Part shown: piece after piece, positions 14,652 to 21,991 of the stretch | Layout: every line of letters begins with the position of its first letter | How positions within the stretch are numbered: the stretch's first letter is position 1 | NCBI GenBank assembly: GCA_035640455.1 | Contig: DASQWB010000033.1 | Span: forward strand, 1-55,703 | Direction of reading: 5' to 3' | DNA length: 55,703 nucleotides | Origin: AC-50 sp035640455 | GTDB taxonomy: Bacteria; Actinomycetota; Thermoleophilia; Gaiellales; Gaiellaceae | Made by a program: the position numbers and the translations under genes | The notes under the pieces: model-generated | What the model saw: the letters and a program-made list of their open reading frames with translations, nothing else | Database searches by the model: none | Told to the model about the DNA's origin: nothing

Positions 14652-16216
14652 GAGCCCTGAGCTCTGAGACCGCACCGCCGCAGACGACGCCGGACGCCGG
14701 CGTCTCCGAGGCCGCCGCGACGACCGGGGCCTCGGTCGCCCGCGGCGGGCTGTGGAGCGCCGCGAGCAATCTCGTGCCGCAGTTCTTCGTGCTGGCCGTC
14801 TCGATCGCGGGGGCCCGCTTCCTCGGCCCGAGCGGGCTCGGCCGCCAGAGCTTCATCGCCTACGTCGTCGCCTCGACGCAGACCCTTCTCGCGCTCGGCG
14901 TGCCGCTCGCCCTGATGCGCACCGTCGGCCAGTCGGTGGGCGCGGGCAAGAAGGCGGAGGCGCGCGGCCTCGTCGCTTGGACGTGGCGGCTAGTGCTCTT
15001 CAGCTCCCTGCCCGCCTTCGGGGTGCTCGCCGGCGCGGCCGTCTTCGGCGCCGAGCCGCGCACGGCGTGGATCCTCGCCGCGGCCACGGCGGCAGTCGGC
15101 GTCGTGACCGCGGTTCCGGGCGCGGTCCTCAGCGGTCTCCAGCGCTGGCGCGACATCTCGATCGTGACCATCGCCGCGAACGGCGCGGGCGCCGCGATCA
15201 CGATCCTCGTCCTCGCGATCGGCGGCGGGATCACCGGCATGATCGCCGTGCAGCTCGGGGTGGCGATCGCGATCCTCGTCGCGGTGTCGATCCTCGGGCG
15301 GCGGCGCCTGCGCGCCGCGGCCCCGGTGGCCGCCGATCCCGGCCCGCTCCGGCGAAGCATGCTGCGCTACGCGGGCTCGGCGCTGGCGGGGTCGCTCATC
15401 ACCCTCATCGTCTTCCGCCGCTCCGAGTTCTTCTTCCTCGAGCACTACGCGGACGACCGCGAGGTTGCCCTTTACTCCGTCTCCTTCGCTGCGGTGACCA
15501 CGCTCGTCCTCGTCCCTCAGGCGCTCGCGGGGGTGGTGTCGCCGGCGGTCGCGACGCTCTACGGGGCGGGGCAGCACGAGCGCATCCGCACCGGCTACGG
15601 GCGCACGATGCGGCTGCTCCTCGTCGCCGCGCTGCCCGTCACGGCCGGGGCGCTCGCGCTCGGGCCGGAGACGATCAGGCTCGTCTTCGGCAGCGGCTTC
15701 GCGGGGACGAAGGTGCCGCTCCTCCTGCTGCTCGTGCCGTTTCCGCTCATCCCGCTGATGAACGCGAGCTACTCGCTCATCGTCGGCCTCGGCAAGATCC
15801 GGTTCCCGCTCGTCGTCGGGGCGGGGTCGGCGGCGCTCAACATCGGGCTCGACTTCGCGCTCATCCCCCACCACGCAGCCGTCGGGGCCGCGATCGCGAA
15901 CGGGTGCGCCCAGGGCGCGACCGCGCTCGCGACAATCCTGTACGGAGCCCGGCTCGCGGGCCCCGTGCGGTGGGAGCCGGCGGCGCTCCTGCGGGCGTTC
16001 GTGGCCTCCGTTGCGGCCGGCGGCGTGGCCTGGGTCGCGCTCGAGCTCCTCGGCGGCGTGGCGGGCGTCGTCGTCGGCGTTGTGAGCGGCGTGGCGGCGT
16101 TCACGGCCCTCGCCGCAGCGCTGCGGATCCTGTCGCGGGACGACGCGGGCTGGTTCGAGCGCAGCTTCGGGGGCCGGATCGGCGTCGTCGCGCGCCGCCT
16201 CGGGGCGAGAGTGTGA
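14648..16216 (+). CDS. Polysaccharide flippase (Wzx/MurJ-like MOP exporter)
   Basis: A 522-residue protein with about fourteen hydrophobic helices. The opening GASVARGGLWSAASNLVPQF and the following RFLGPSGLGRQSFIAYV are typical of the polysaccharide synthesis family of MOP flippases. The loop FRRSEFFFLEHYADDREVAL is also typical of that family. Such proteins move undecaprenyl-diphosphate-linked oligosaccharides from the inner to the outer face of the membrane. The start is GTG 14648, overlapping the previous GT2 stop as GTGA. A second GT2 overlaps its own stop. Unlike the two other flippases in the window, it has no glycosyltransferase domain attached. Confidence 0.9.
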   Translation: MRALSSETAPPQTTPDAGVSEAAATTGASVARGGLWSAASNLVPQFFVLAVSIAGARFLGPSGLGRQSFIAYVVASTQTLLALGVPLALMRTVGQSVGAGKKAEARGLVAWTWRLVLFSSLPAFGVLAGAAVFGAEPRTAWILAAATAAVGVVTAVPGAVLSGLQRWRDISIVTIAANGAGAAITILVLAIGGGITGMIAVQLGVAIAILVAVSILGRRRLRAAAPVAADPGPLRRSMLRYAGSALAGSLITLIVFRRSEFFFLEHYADDREVALYSVSFAAVTTLVLVPQALAGVVSPAVATLYGAGQHERIRTGYGRTMRLLLVAALPVTAGALALGPETIRLVFGSGFAGTKVPLLLLLVPFPLIPLMNASYSLIVGLGKIRFPLVVGAGSAALNIGLDFALIPHHAAVGAAIANGCAQGATALATILYGARLAGPVRWEPAALLRAFVASVAAGGVAWVALELLGGVAGVVVGVVSGVAAFTALAAALRILSRDDAGWFERSFGGRIGVVARRLGARV

Positions 16217-17223
16217 CGATCGCGGCGCCGCCGCCGGACGGGCCGCTCGAGGCGGTTCCCCGGCCGACCTTCTCGGTTATCGTCGCCGCCTACCAGGCCG
16301 CCGAGACGATCGGCGAGGCGCTCGACTCGGTGCTGGCGCAGACCGTGCCGCCGCACGAGATCGTCGTCTGCGACGACGGGTCGACGGACGACCTCGACGC
16401 GGCGCTCGCGCCGCTCCGGGACCGGATCGTCCTCGTGAGGAAGGAGAACGGCGGCGAGGCCTCGGCGAAGAACGCGGCCGCCCGCGCCGCGACCGGCGAG
16501 TTCGTCGCGATCCTGGACGCCGACGACGTCTACCTCCCGGGGCGGCTCGAGGCGCTCGGCGCGCTCGCCGCGGCGCGGCCGGACCTCGACCTGCTGACGA
16601 CAGACGCGTACCTCGAGGTCGAGGGGCGGGTCGTGAGACGCGTGTACGGCCACGACTGGACGTTCGAGGTCGAGGACCAGCGGCGGGAGATCATGCGCCG
16701 GAACTTCGTCTTCGGCCATGCAGCGGTCCGTCGCGAGCGGCTGCTCGCCGCCGGCGGCTTCGACGAGACGATCCGCTTCACCACCGACTGGGAGTGCTGG
16801 ATGCGACTGATCCTCGGCGGCAGCCGTGCCGGCGCCGTCCTCGAGCCGCTTGGCCACTACCGCGTGCGGCCGACGGCCCTCTCCGCCGACCGCACCCGGA
16901 TGACCGCCGGCCGCGTGCAGAGTCTGCGCAAGGGGCTAACGCATCCGGCGCTCCGGCCGGCGGAGCGAGAGGCGGGGCGCATGCGGCTGGCCGAGCTCGA
17001 GCGCGAGCTCGCGGTGCTGCGCCTGCGCGACGCGGTGCGCTCGGGAGGCGCGGAGACGCGGCGGCTCGCGCTCGGCCTCGCCGTCGGGCGCGGCATCCCG
17101 ACCGAGACCCGGCTCAAGGCGCTCGCCGCGGCGCTCGCCCCCGCGCTCGCCGGGCGGCTGCTCAGACGGCGCGACCGGCGCGTGTGGCTCGGGGCCGGCG
17201 AGACGACGGTCGAGCGCGTCTGA
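16213..17223 (+). CDS. Glycosyltransferase family 2 (paralogue of the 13641 gene)
   Basis: A 336-residue GT-A enzyme starting at GTG 16213, which overlaps the flippase stop as GTGA. Motifs: FSVIVAAYQAAETIGEALDS, VVCDDGSTDDLDAAL, the metal site ILDADDVYLPGRLE, and GGFDETIRFTTDWECWMRLI. It matches the GT2 at 13641 along its full length and has the same residue count. The two genes bracket the flippase and look like a duplication. The 3' end overlaps the convergent deacetylase gene by 62 bp. Donor and acceptor sugars are unknown. Confidence 0.9.
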   Translation: MTIAAPPPDGPLEAVPRPTFSVIVAAYQAAETIGEALDSVLAQTVPPHEIVVCDDGSTDDLDAALAPLRDRIVLVRKENGGEASAKNAAARAATGEFVAILDADDVYLPGRLEALGALAAARPDLDLLTTDAYLEVEGRVVRRVYGHDWTFEVEDQRREIMRRNFVFGHAAVRRERLLAAGGFDETIRFTTDWECWMRLILGGSRAGAVLEPLGHYRVRPTALSADRTRMTAGRVQSLRKGLTHPALRPAEREAGRMRLAELERELAVLRLRDAVRSGGAETRRLALGLAVGRGIPTETRLKALAAALAPALAGRLLRRRDRRVWLGAGETTVERV

Positions 17224-18178
17224 TCCGCCACGCCTCCCAGCGGGCGGGCAGGAGCTCGCCGGTGACGGCCTTCCAGAGGAACGACGACCGGCTGTCCCAG
17301 TCCTTGACGCCGATCCGGCGCAGCCGGTACGGGTCGGTGCCGGCGCCGTTCCGGCCGGGGTCGGTCGTGAAGGCGGCGCGATAGCCGGCGGCGAGGGCGG
17401 CGGCGCGCGCCGCCTCGTCGCTCCGTCCGTGCGGGTAGGCGAGGAGCGGGACGCTCGGCAACCGCGCCTCGAGATCGCGGCGCGACCCCTCGAGCTCGTC
17501 GGCGAGCGCGGAGGCCTCGAGGTCCGGGAGCAGCGCGTGCCGGCGCGTGTGCGAGCCGATCGCCACCCCGGCGGCGGCGAGGCGCTCGAGCTCCTCCCAC
17601 GAGGCGATCGGCTCGTCGCCCGCCCACCACGAGCGGCCGCCGACCTCCTGGGTCGGGACGAAGAGCTGCGGCCGGACCTGGGCGTGGCGAAGCAGCGGCT
17701 CGACGCAGTCGCGGAAGCCGTCGTCGAGGGTGACGACGTAGCTCCGCCGCGGGAGCTCGGCCAGCTCGCCCGTGTGGAAGGCGGTCAGCTCGTCGGGCGC
17801 GAGCGGCCGGAACCGGAGCAGGCGCAGCAGCCGCATCTGGCGCGCGAAGCGGCCGGGCGCGACGTCCAGCCGCTCCTGGCCGGGCTTTCCGTCGCCCGCG
17901 AGCCGGTGGTAGTAGAGGGCGACGTAGGAGCTTCGCGTCAGGCGTCGCCACTCGGCTCGCGTCGCGTTCGCGCGGACACCGGCCCAGAAGGCGGCGTCGA
18001 GCGGGCGCAGCGGCCGCGGGAGGCGGACGGTCAGGCGCCGCGCGATCCTGCGCCTCCAGCCGGCGTCGAACCAGGCGCCGGCCTCGGTCCCGGCGAGCCG
18101 GCGCGGATCGGCGCGCAGCGCGTCGACGGCGAGACGCCCGCGCAGCTCCGCCCGCTCGACCGCTGTCCGCTCAGACAT
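17162..18178 (-). CDS. Polysaccharide deacetylase family protein (NodB-like)
   Basis: A 338-residue protein. The N-terminal 110 residues are arginine-rich and not recognised. From about 95 comes a carbohydrate esterase 4 type domain: SYVALYYHRLAGDGKPGQER, then the catalytic motif VVTLDDGFRD (aspartates), the metal histidine motif IGSHTRRH, and LLAYPHGRSDEAARAAALAA. There is no signal peptide, so it may act in the cytoplasm or be exported another way. CE4 enzymes remove N- or O-acetyl groups from polysaccharides. It converges with the GT2 gene and is divergent from a GT4 gene with only 23 bp between starts, so the promoters must overlap coding sequence. Confidence 0.85.
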   Translation of the reverse strand: MSERTAVERAELRGRLAVDALRADPRRLAGTEAGAWFDAGWRRRIARRLTVRLPRPLRPLDAAFWAGVRANATRAEWRRLTRSSYVALYYHRLAGDGKPGQERLDVAPGRFARQMRLLRLLRFRPLAPDELTAFHTGELAELPRRSYVVTLDDGFRDCVEPLLRHAQVRPQLFVPTQEVGGRSWWAGDEPIASWEELERLAAAGVAIGSHTRRHALLPDLEASALADELEGSRRDLEARLPSVPLLAYPHGRSDEAARAAALAAGYRAAFTTDPGRNGAGTDPYRLRRIGVKDWDSRSSFLWKAVTGELLPARWEAWRIRRARPSSRRPRATRAGRAV

Positions 18179-18201
18179 CCGCGCCCGGTAGTTTCGCGCA
18201 G

Positions 18202-19515
18202 GTGATCGCGACGCCTGCCGGACGCGAGCGGCCTACCGTCGCCCTCCTGCCGTGGGGGAACGTGCTCGAGGACTTCCTCTCCACGGCGGAGATCTCGCTC
18301 GACGACTTCCTCGGCGACTTCGTCGGCAGCTGGATGTTCGGCTACGTCGAGGCGCTCCAGCGCGTCGAGGTGAGAACGGCGATCGTCTGCGTCTCGCGGC
18401 AGGTCGACCGGCCCGGGCACGAGGTGCACGGCGCGACCGGCGCCGAGATCGTGCTGCTTCCGCCGACCTGGGCCTACCGGCGGCTCTCGCCGCACGTCCG
18501 GAACCCGTACGGCCGCAGCGTCGAGCAGGTCTTCGGCGAGGTTCCTCGGCCGCTGCGGCCGGCACTCGTCCCGCTGCGCGACGCGCTGCTCTTCCTCCCC
18601 ACGCCGCCGGTCGCGCTCGCTCGCACGCTCCGCCGGCTCGGCTGCGACGCGATCCTGTGCCAGGAGTACGAGTACCCACGCTTCGACGTCTGCGCCGCCG
18701 TCGGCAGGCTGACCCGGCTGCCCGTGTTCGCGAGCTTCCAGGGCGGCGACTACCAGCGGAGCCGCCTCGAGCGCGTGACGCGGCCGATCGCCCTCCGCGG
18801 CGCGCGGGCGCTGATCGTGCCGACGGCGGCGGAGGCGGAGCGGCTCCGGCGGGTCTACGGCGTCGACGAGGGACGGGTGGCGAGGATCTTCAACCCGGTC
18901 GACACCGCGGTTTGGCGGCCCGGCGGCCGCGAGGAGGCGCGGCGCCGGCTCGGGCTTTCTCCCGAGGCGCGGGTCGCGGCGTGGCACGGGCGCGTCTCGA
19001 TCGCGAAGAAGGGGCTCGACGTCCTGGCTTCGGCGTGGGCGGCGATCTGCCGGGCGCGGCCCGACGCGGATCTCCGGCTGCTGCTCGTCGGCGCCGGGCA
19101 CCACACAGAGGAGCTCGACCGGCTCCTCGCCGATCCGGCGATTCGCGGGGTCCACCGCGTCGAGCGCTTCGTCCACGACCGCGCGGAGCTCCGCGACCTG
19201 CTCGTCGCGGCCGACGCCTACGCGTTCCCCTCGCGGCTGGAGGGCTTCGCGGTCGCGCTCGTCGAGGCGATGGCCTGCGGGGTGCCGCCGGTCGCGGCGG
19301 ACGCGTCCGGCGTGCGCGAGATCCTCGGCGCCGACTCGGCCGGCACGCTCGTGCCGCGCGACGATCCCGACGCCCTCGCGCGCGGGCTGCTCGAGCTCCT
19401 CGACGACCCCCAGGCGGCCCGCGAGCGCGGCGCGGCCGCACGCCGCCGTGTCGAGACCGCGTTCTCCCTGGAGCGAGTCGGCGCCCAGCTGCGCGAGCTC
19501 TTCTTCCCGGCGTGA
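18202..19515 (+). CDS. Glycosyltransferase family 4
   Basis: A 437-residue GT-B enzyme. The C-terminal Rossmann half has AAWHGRVSIAKKGLDVLASA, LLLVGAGHHTEELDRLL and the EX7E-like segment PSRLEGFAVALVEAMACGVP, followed by ADASGVREILG. The N-terminal half is unusually acidic near the start (VLEDFLSTAEISLDDFLGDF) and carries SFQGGDYQRSRLERV. It is predicted to add a retained-configuration sugar in the cytoplasm. The start GTG 18202 lies 23 bp from the divergent deacetylase start and has only a weak SD. It overlaps the next GT4 by GTGA. Confidence 0.88.
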   Translation: MIATPAGRERPTVALLPWGNVLEDFLSTAEISLDDFLGDFVGSWMFGYVEALQRVEVRTAIVCVSRQVDRPGHEVHGATGAEIVLLPPTWAYRRLSPHVRNPYGRSVEQVFGEVPRPLRPALVPLRDALLFLPTPPVALARTLRRLGCDAILCQEYEYPRFDVCAAVGRLTRLPVFASFQGGDYQRSRLERVTRPIALRGARALIVPTAAEAERLRRVYGVDEGRVARIFNPVDTAVWRPGGREEARRRLGLSPEARVAAWHGRVSIAKKGLDVLASAWAAICRARPDADLRLLLVGAGHHTEELDRLLADPAIRGVHRVERFVHDRAELRDLLVAADAYAFPSRLEGFAVALVEAMACGVPPVAADASGVREILGADSAGTLVPRDDPDALARGLLELLDDPQAARERGAAARRRVETAFSLERVGAQLRELFFPA

Positions 19516-20576
19516 GGATCGCGGTCTACTCCGACTCGAGCCTCTTCGGCGGCGCCGAGACGAGCCTCGGGCACCTGCTCGCCGAGCTCGACGCCGGCCT
19601 CGACCTCGTCGTCCTCGGGATCGAACGCGAGGTCGTCGCCGAGCTCGCCGCCCGCCGGCCGAGGGCGCGCGCAGAGGTGCTGCCGGCGGTGCGGACGAAG
19701 CGCGACGTGGCGACGTTCGCGGCCCACGTCCGGGCGCTGCAGCGCCTTCACCCGGATGTCTTGCACGCGAACCTGACAACCCCCGCTTCGTGCCAATACG
19801 CGCTGCTCGCCGCGACCCTCGTCCCGCGCGTGCGGACGGTCGCCGTCGAGCAGCTTCCGTATCCGCTCGCCGGCCGGCTCCAGCGGGGGCTGAAGCGCTT
19901 CACCTCCCGGCGTCTCGCGGCGCACGTCGCCGTGGGCGAGCCGGCGGCCCGCGAAGTGGAGAGGCTGGCCGGCCTCGCGGCGGGCTCCGTGCGGTCGATC
20001 CCGAACGGCGTGCCGGACGCCGTGCTCGAGCCGCTCCCGCGCCCGTTCCCGGGGCCGACGATCGGCTCCGTCGGGCGGCTCGACCGCCAGAAGGGCTACG
20101 ACGTGCTGCTCCAGGCGCTCGCCGTCCTTCCGGGCGCCGCGCTCGTCCTCGTCGGCGACGGGCCGGAACGCGAGCCGCTCGAGACGCTCGCACGCGACCT
20201 CGGCCTCGGAGGTCGCGTCCGCTTCGCGGGCTGGCAGGCGGAGCCGCGCCGCCACCTCACCACCTTCGACGTCTTCGCGCTGCCCTCGCGCTTCGAGGGC
20301 TTCCCGCTCGCGATCGTCGAGGCGATGCTGGCCGAGCTGCCCGTCGTCGCGACCGCCGTCGGCAGCGTGCCGGAGGCCGTGCGCGAGGACGAGACGGGCC
20401 TCCTCGTGACACCGGACGAACCGGCCGTGCTCGCCGCCGCGCTGGGCCGCCTCCTCGAAGACCCGACCCTCCGCGATCGGCTCGGCGCGCGCGGTCGCGC
20501 TCTCGCCCTCGAGCGCTTCACCGCCGCCGCGATGGCACGCTCGTTCGAGCGCCTCTACGAGGAGATCCTGCGGTGA
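19512..20576 (+). CDS. Glycosyltransferase family 4
   Basis: A 354-residue GT-B enzyme starting at GTG 19512, overlapping the previous stop. N-terminal: MRIAVYSDSSLFGGAETSLG, the usual GG-E glycine loop. C-terminal: TIGSVGRLDRQKGYDVLLQA, LVLVGDGPEREPLETLA, and ALPSRFEGFPLAIVEAMLAE with the EX7E pair. This is a classic GT4 sequence. It is one of three genes in a rightward chain (GT4-GT4-phosphotransferase), each overlapping by four bases. The sugar specificity is not readable. Confidence 0.92.
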   Translation: MRIAVYSDSSLFGGAETSLGHLLAELDAGLDLVVLGIEREVVAELAARRPRARAEVLPAVRTKRDVATFAAHVRALQRLHPDVLHANLTTPASCQYALLAATLVPRVRTVAVEQLPYPLAGRLQRGLKRFTSRRLAAHVAVGEPAAREVERLAGLAAGSVRSIPNGVPDAVLEPLPRPFPGPTIGSVGRLDRQKGYDVLLQALAVLPGAALVLVGDGPEREPLETLARDLGLGGRVRFAGWQAEPRRHLTTFDVFALPSRFEGFPLAIVEAMLAELPVVATAVGSVPEAVREDETGLLVTPDEPAVLAAALGRLLEDPTLRDRLGARGRALALERFTAAAMARSFERLYEEILR

Positions 20577-21991
20577 GCCTCCGCAGCGCGGACGTCCGGT
20601 TCCTCCTGCCCCGGCCGCCACGGACGGCCTTCGTCGAACCCGGGCTCGAGAGCTGGCGCGATGGGCTCGAGCAGGCGGGCGTCGAGCTCGTCGAGGACAG
20701 GGCCGACCTCGCCGTCGTGCGCGCGAGCCATCCGCTGCCCGAGGCGGAGGCATACGTCGTCGTAGGCCGCGGCGGCCGGAGGGCCCTGCGCGGCTGGGGC
20801 CCCGTTCGGCGGTACGCGGCGCTCCCGGAGCCGCGGGAGCCGCAGGTGATCGTCCCGGTCGACCGCCCCGCCGTCGCCTCCTACATGATCCGGAACTGGA
20901 CAGTGCCGGACTCCGTGCTGCGGCGGCGGCGCAACGACCTCGCGCGGCTTGCGATCTCGCTCGGCGTCTTCCCCGAGCTTGGCCGCTCGCTCGCCGTCGC
21001 CACGCCGGAGGGACCGCCGTTCGTCGTCGCCGCGGGGGCGGAGCTCGGCGTTCCTGCCGACGCGAGCTGGTTCCTGACCCTCGGCGAGGGGGACGCCCTC
21101 ACCCGCGCCGTCTTCCAGCTCTTCGGCCCCGGCGAGCGCGAGCCGGAATGGGTGCTGAAGCTCTCGCGCGTCCGCGCCTACACCGCGCCGTTCGAACGCG
21201 ACGAGCGCGGCCTGCGGCTCGCGGCGGCGTCAGGCGACGTCGTCGTCAAGCACGCGCCGCGCCTGCTCGGCCGCTTCGAGGCCGACGGCCTCCCGTGCTC
21301 CCTCGAGTCCGCCGCCGCGGGCCTGCGGCTCACTTACCTGCTCCAGCGCCGCGGCTCGCGCCGGGACAAGCTGCGGGCCATCGACGCCGTCGCGGGCTGG
21401 GCGCTCGACGCCGCCAAGGCGACCGCGGCGCCGGCCGGCGCGCTCGACGACGAGCGGCGGCGCCTCGAGCAGGACGTCCTCCCGCGCTACCTACAGGTGC
21501 CGCCGGACCTCGTCTCGCGCCTCCCCCCGCTTCCGGCCGTGCTCCAGCACAACGACCTCGGCTGCTGGAACGTCGTCGTCGGGCGCGGGTTCACCGTCGT
21601 CGACTGGGAGTCCGCGCGCCGGCACGGCTTCGCGCTCTGGGATCTCCTCTACTTCCTCGTCGACGCGCTCGTCCACCTCGACGGCGCGTGGCAGCCCGAC
21701 CGCCGCGAGCCGCACGCGGCGCGCCTGCTCCTCGGCGAGACGCCGTCTTCCGAGATCCTCTTCCGCTGGGTCCGGGAGGCGGTGCGCTCCCTCGACCTCC
21801 CGGCAGACGCCGTCGGTCCCGTCGTCACCCTCGGCTGGCTCCACCACGGGCTCTCGCCGGTGGCGCGGGACGAGGCGAGCCGGACGCTCGCCCCCGGCCT
21901 ACGCTCGCACGGAACCTTCGCCGAATGGATGGCCAAGGTGTGGCTGGGCACCGAGGGCCTCGGCCCCGAGTGGTCCAGCTGGCGCGGCTAG
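20573..21991 (+). CDS. Phosphotransferase (APH/choline-kinase-like) with extra N-terminal domain
   Basis: A 472-residue protein starting at GTG 20573 (GTGA overlap). The last 200 residues have the aminoglycoside-phosphotransferase-type catalytic motifs: LQHNDLGCWNVVV (His326, Asp328, Asn333) and the metal-binding FTVVDWESARRHGF (Asp344), followed by WDLLYFLVDALVHLD. The first 230 residues (FLLPRPPRTAFVEPGLESWR, then VPDSVLRRRRNDLARLAISL) are not recognised but include the ATP-lobe region (EWVLKLSRVRAY). The substrate could be a sugar, a glycolipid or a small molecule. It stands in a glycan operon and overlaps the convergent flippase-GT4 fusion by 93 bp. I do not think it is a drug-resistance enzyme. 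Confidence 0.78.
   Translation: MSLRSADVRFLLPRPPRTAFVEPGLESWRDGLEQAGVELVEDRADLAVVRASHPLPEAEAYVVVGRGGRRALRGWGPVRRYAALPEPREPQVIVPVDRPAVASYMIRNWTVPDSVLRRRRNDLARLAISLGVFPELGRSLAVATPEGPPFVVAAGAELGVPADASWFLTLGEGDALTRAVFQLFGPGEREPEWVLKLSRVRAYTAPFERDERGLRLAAASGDVVVKHAPRLLGRFEADGLPCSLESAAAGLRLTYLLQRRGSRRDKLRAIDAVAGWALDAAKATAAPAGALDDERRRLEQDVLPRYLQVPPDLVSRLPPLPAVLQHNDLGCWNVVVGRGFTVVDWESARRHGFALWDLLYFLVDALVHLDGAWQPDRREPHAARLLLGETPSSEILFRWVREAVRSLDLPADAVGPVVTLGWLHHGLSPVARDEASRTLAPGLRSHGTFAEWMAKVWLGTEGLGPEWSSWRG

Noticed and set aside
20573..21991. Aminoglycoside resistance gene
   Set aside because: Kinase motifs are shared by the whole APH superfamily; size, N-terminal domain and glycan context argue against resistance.
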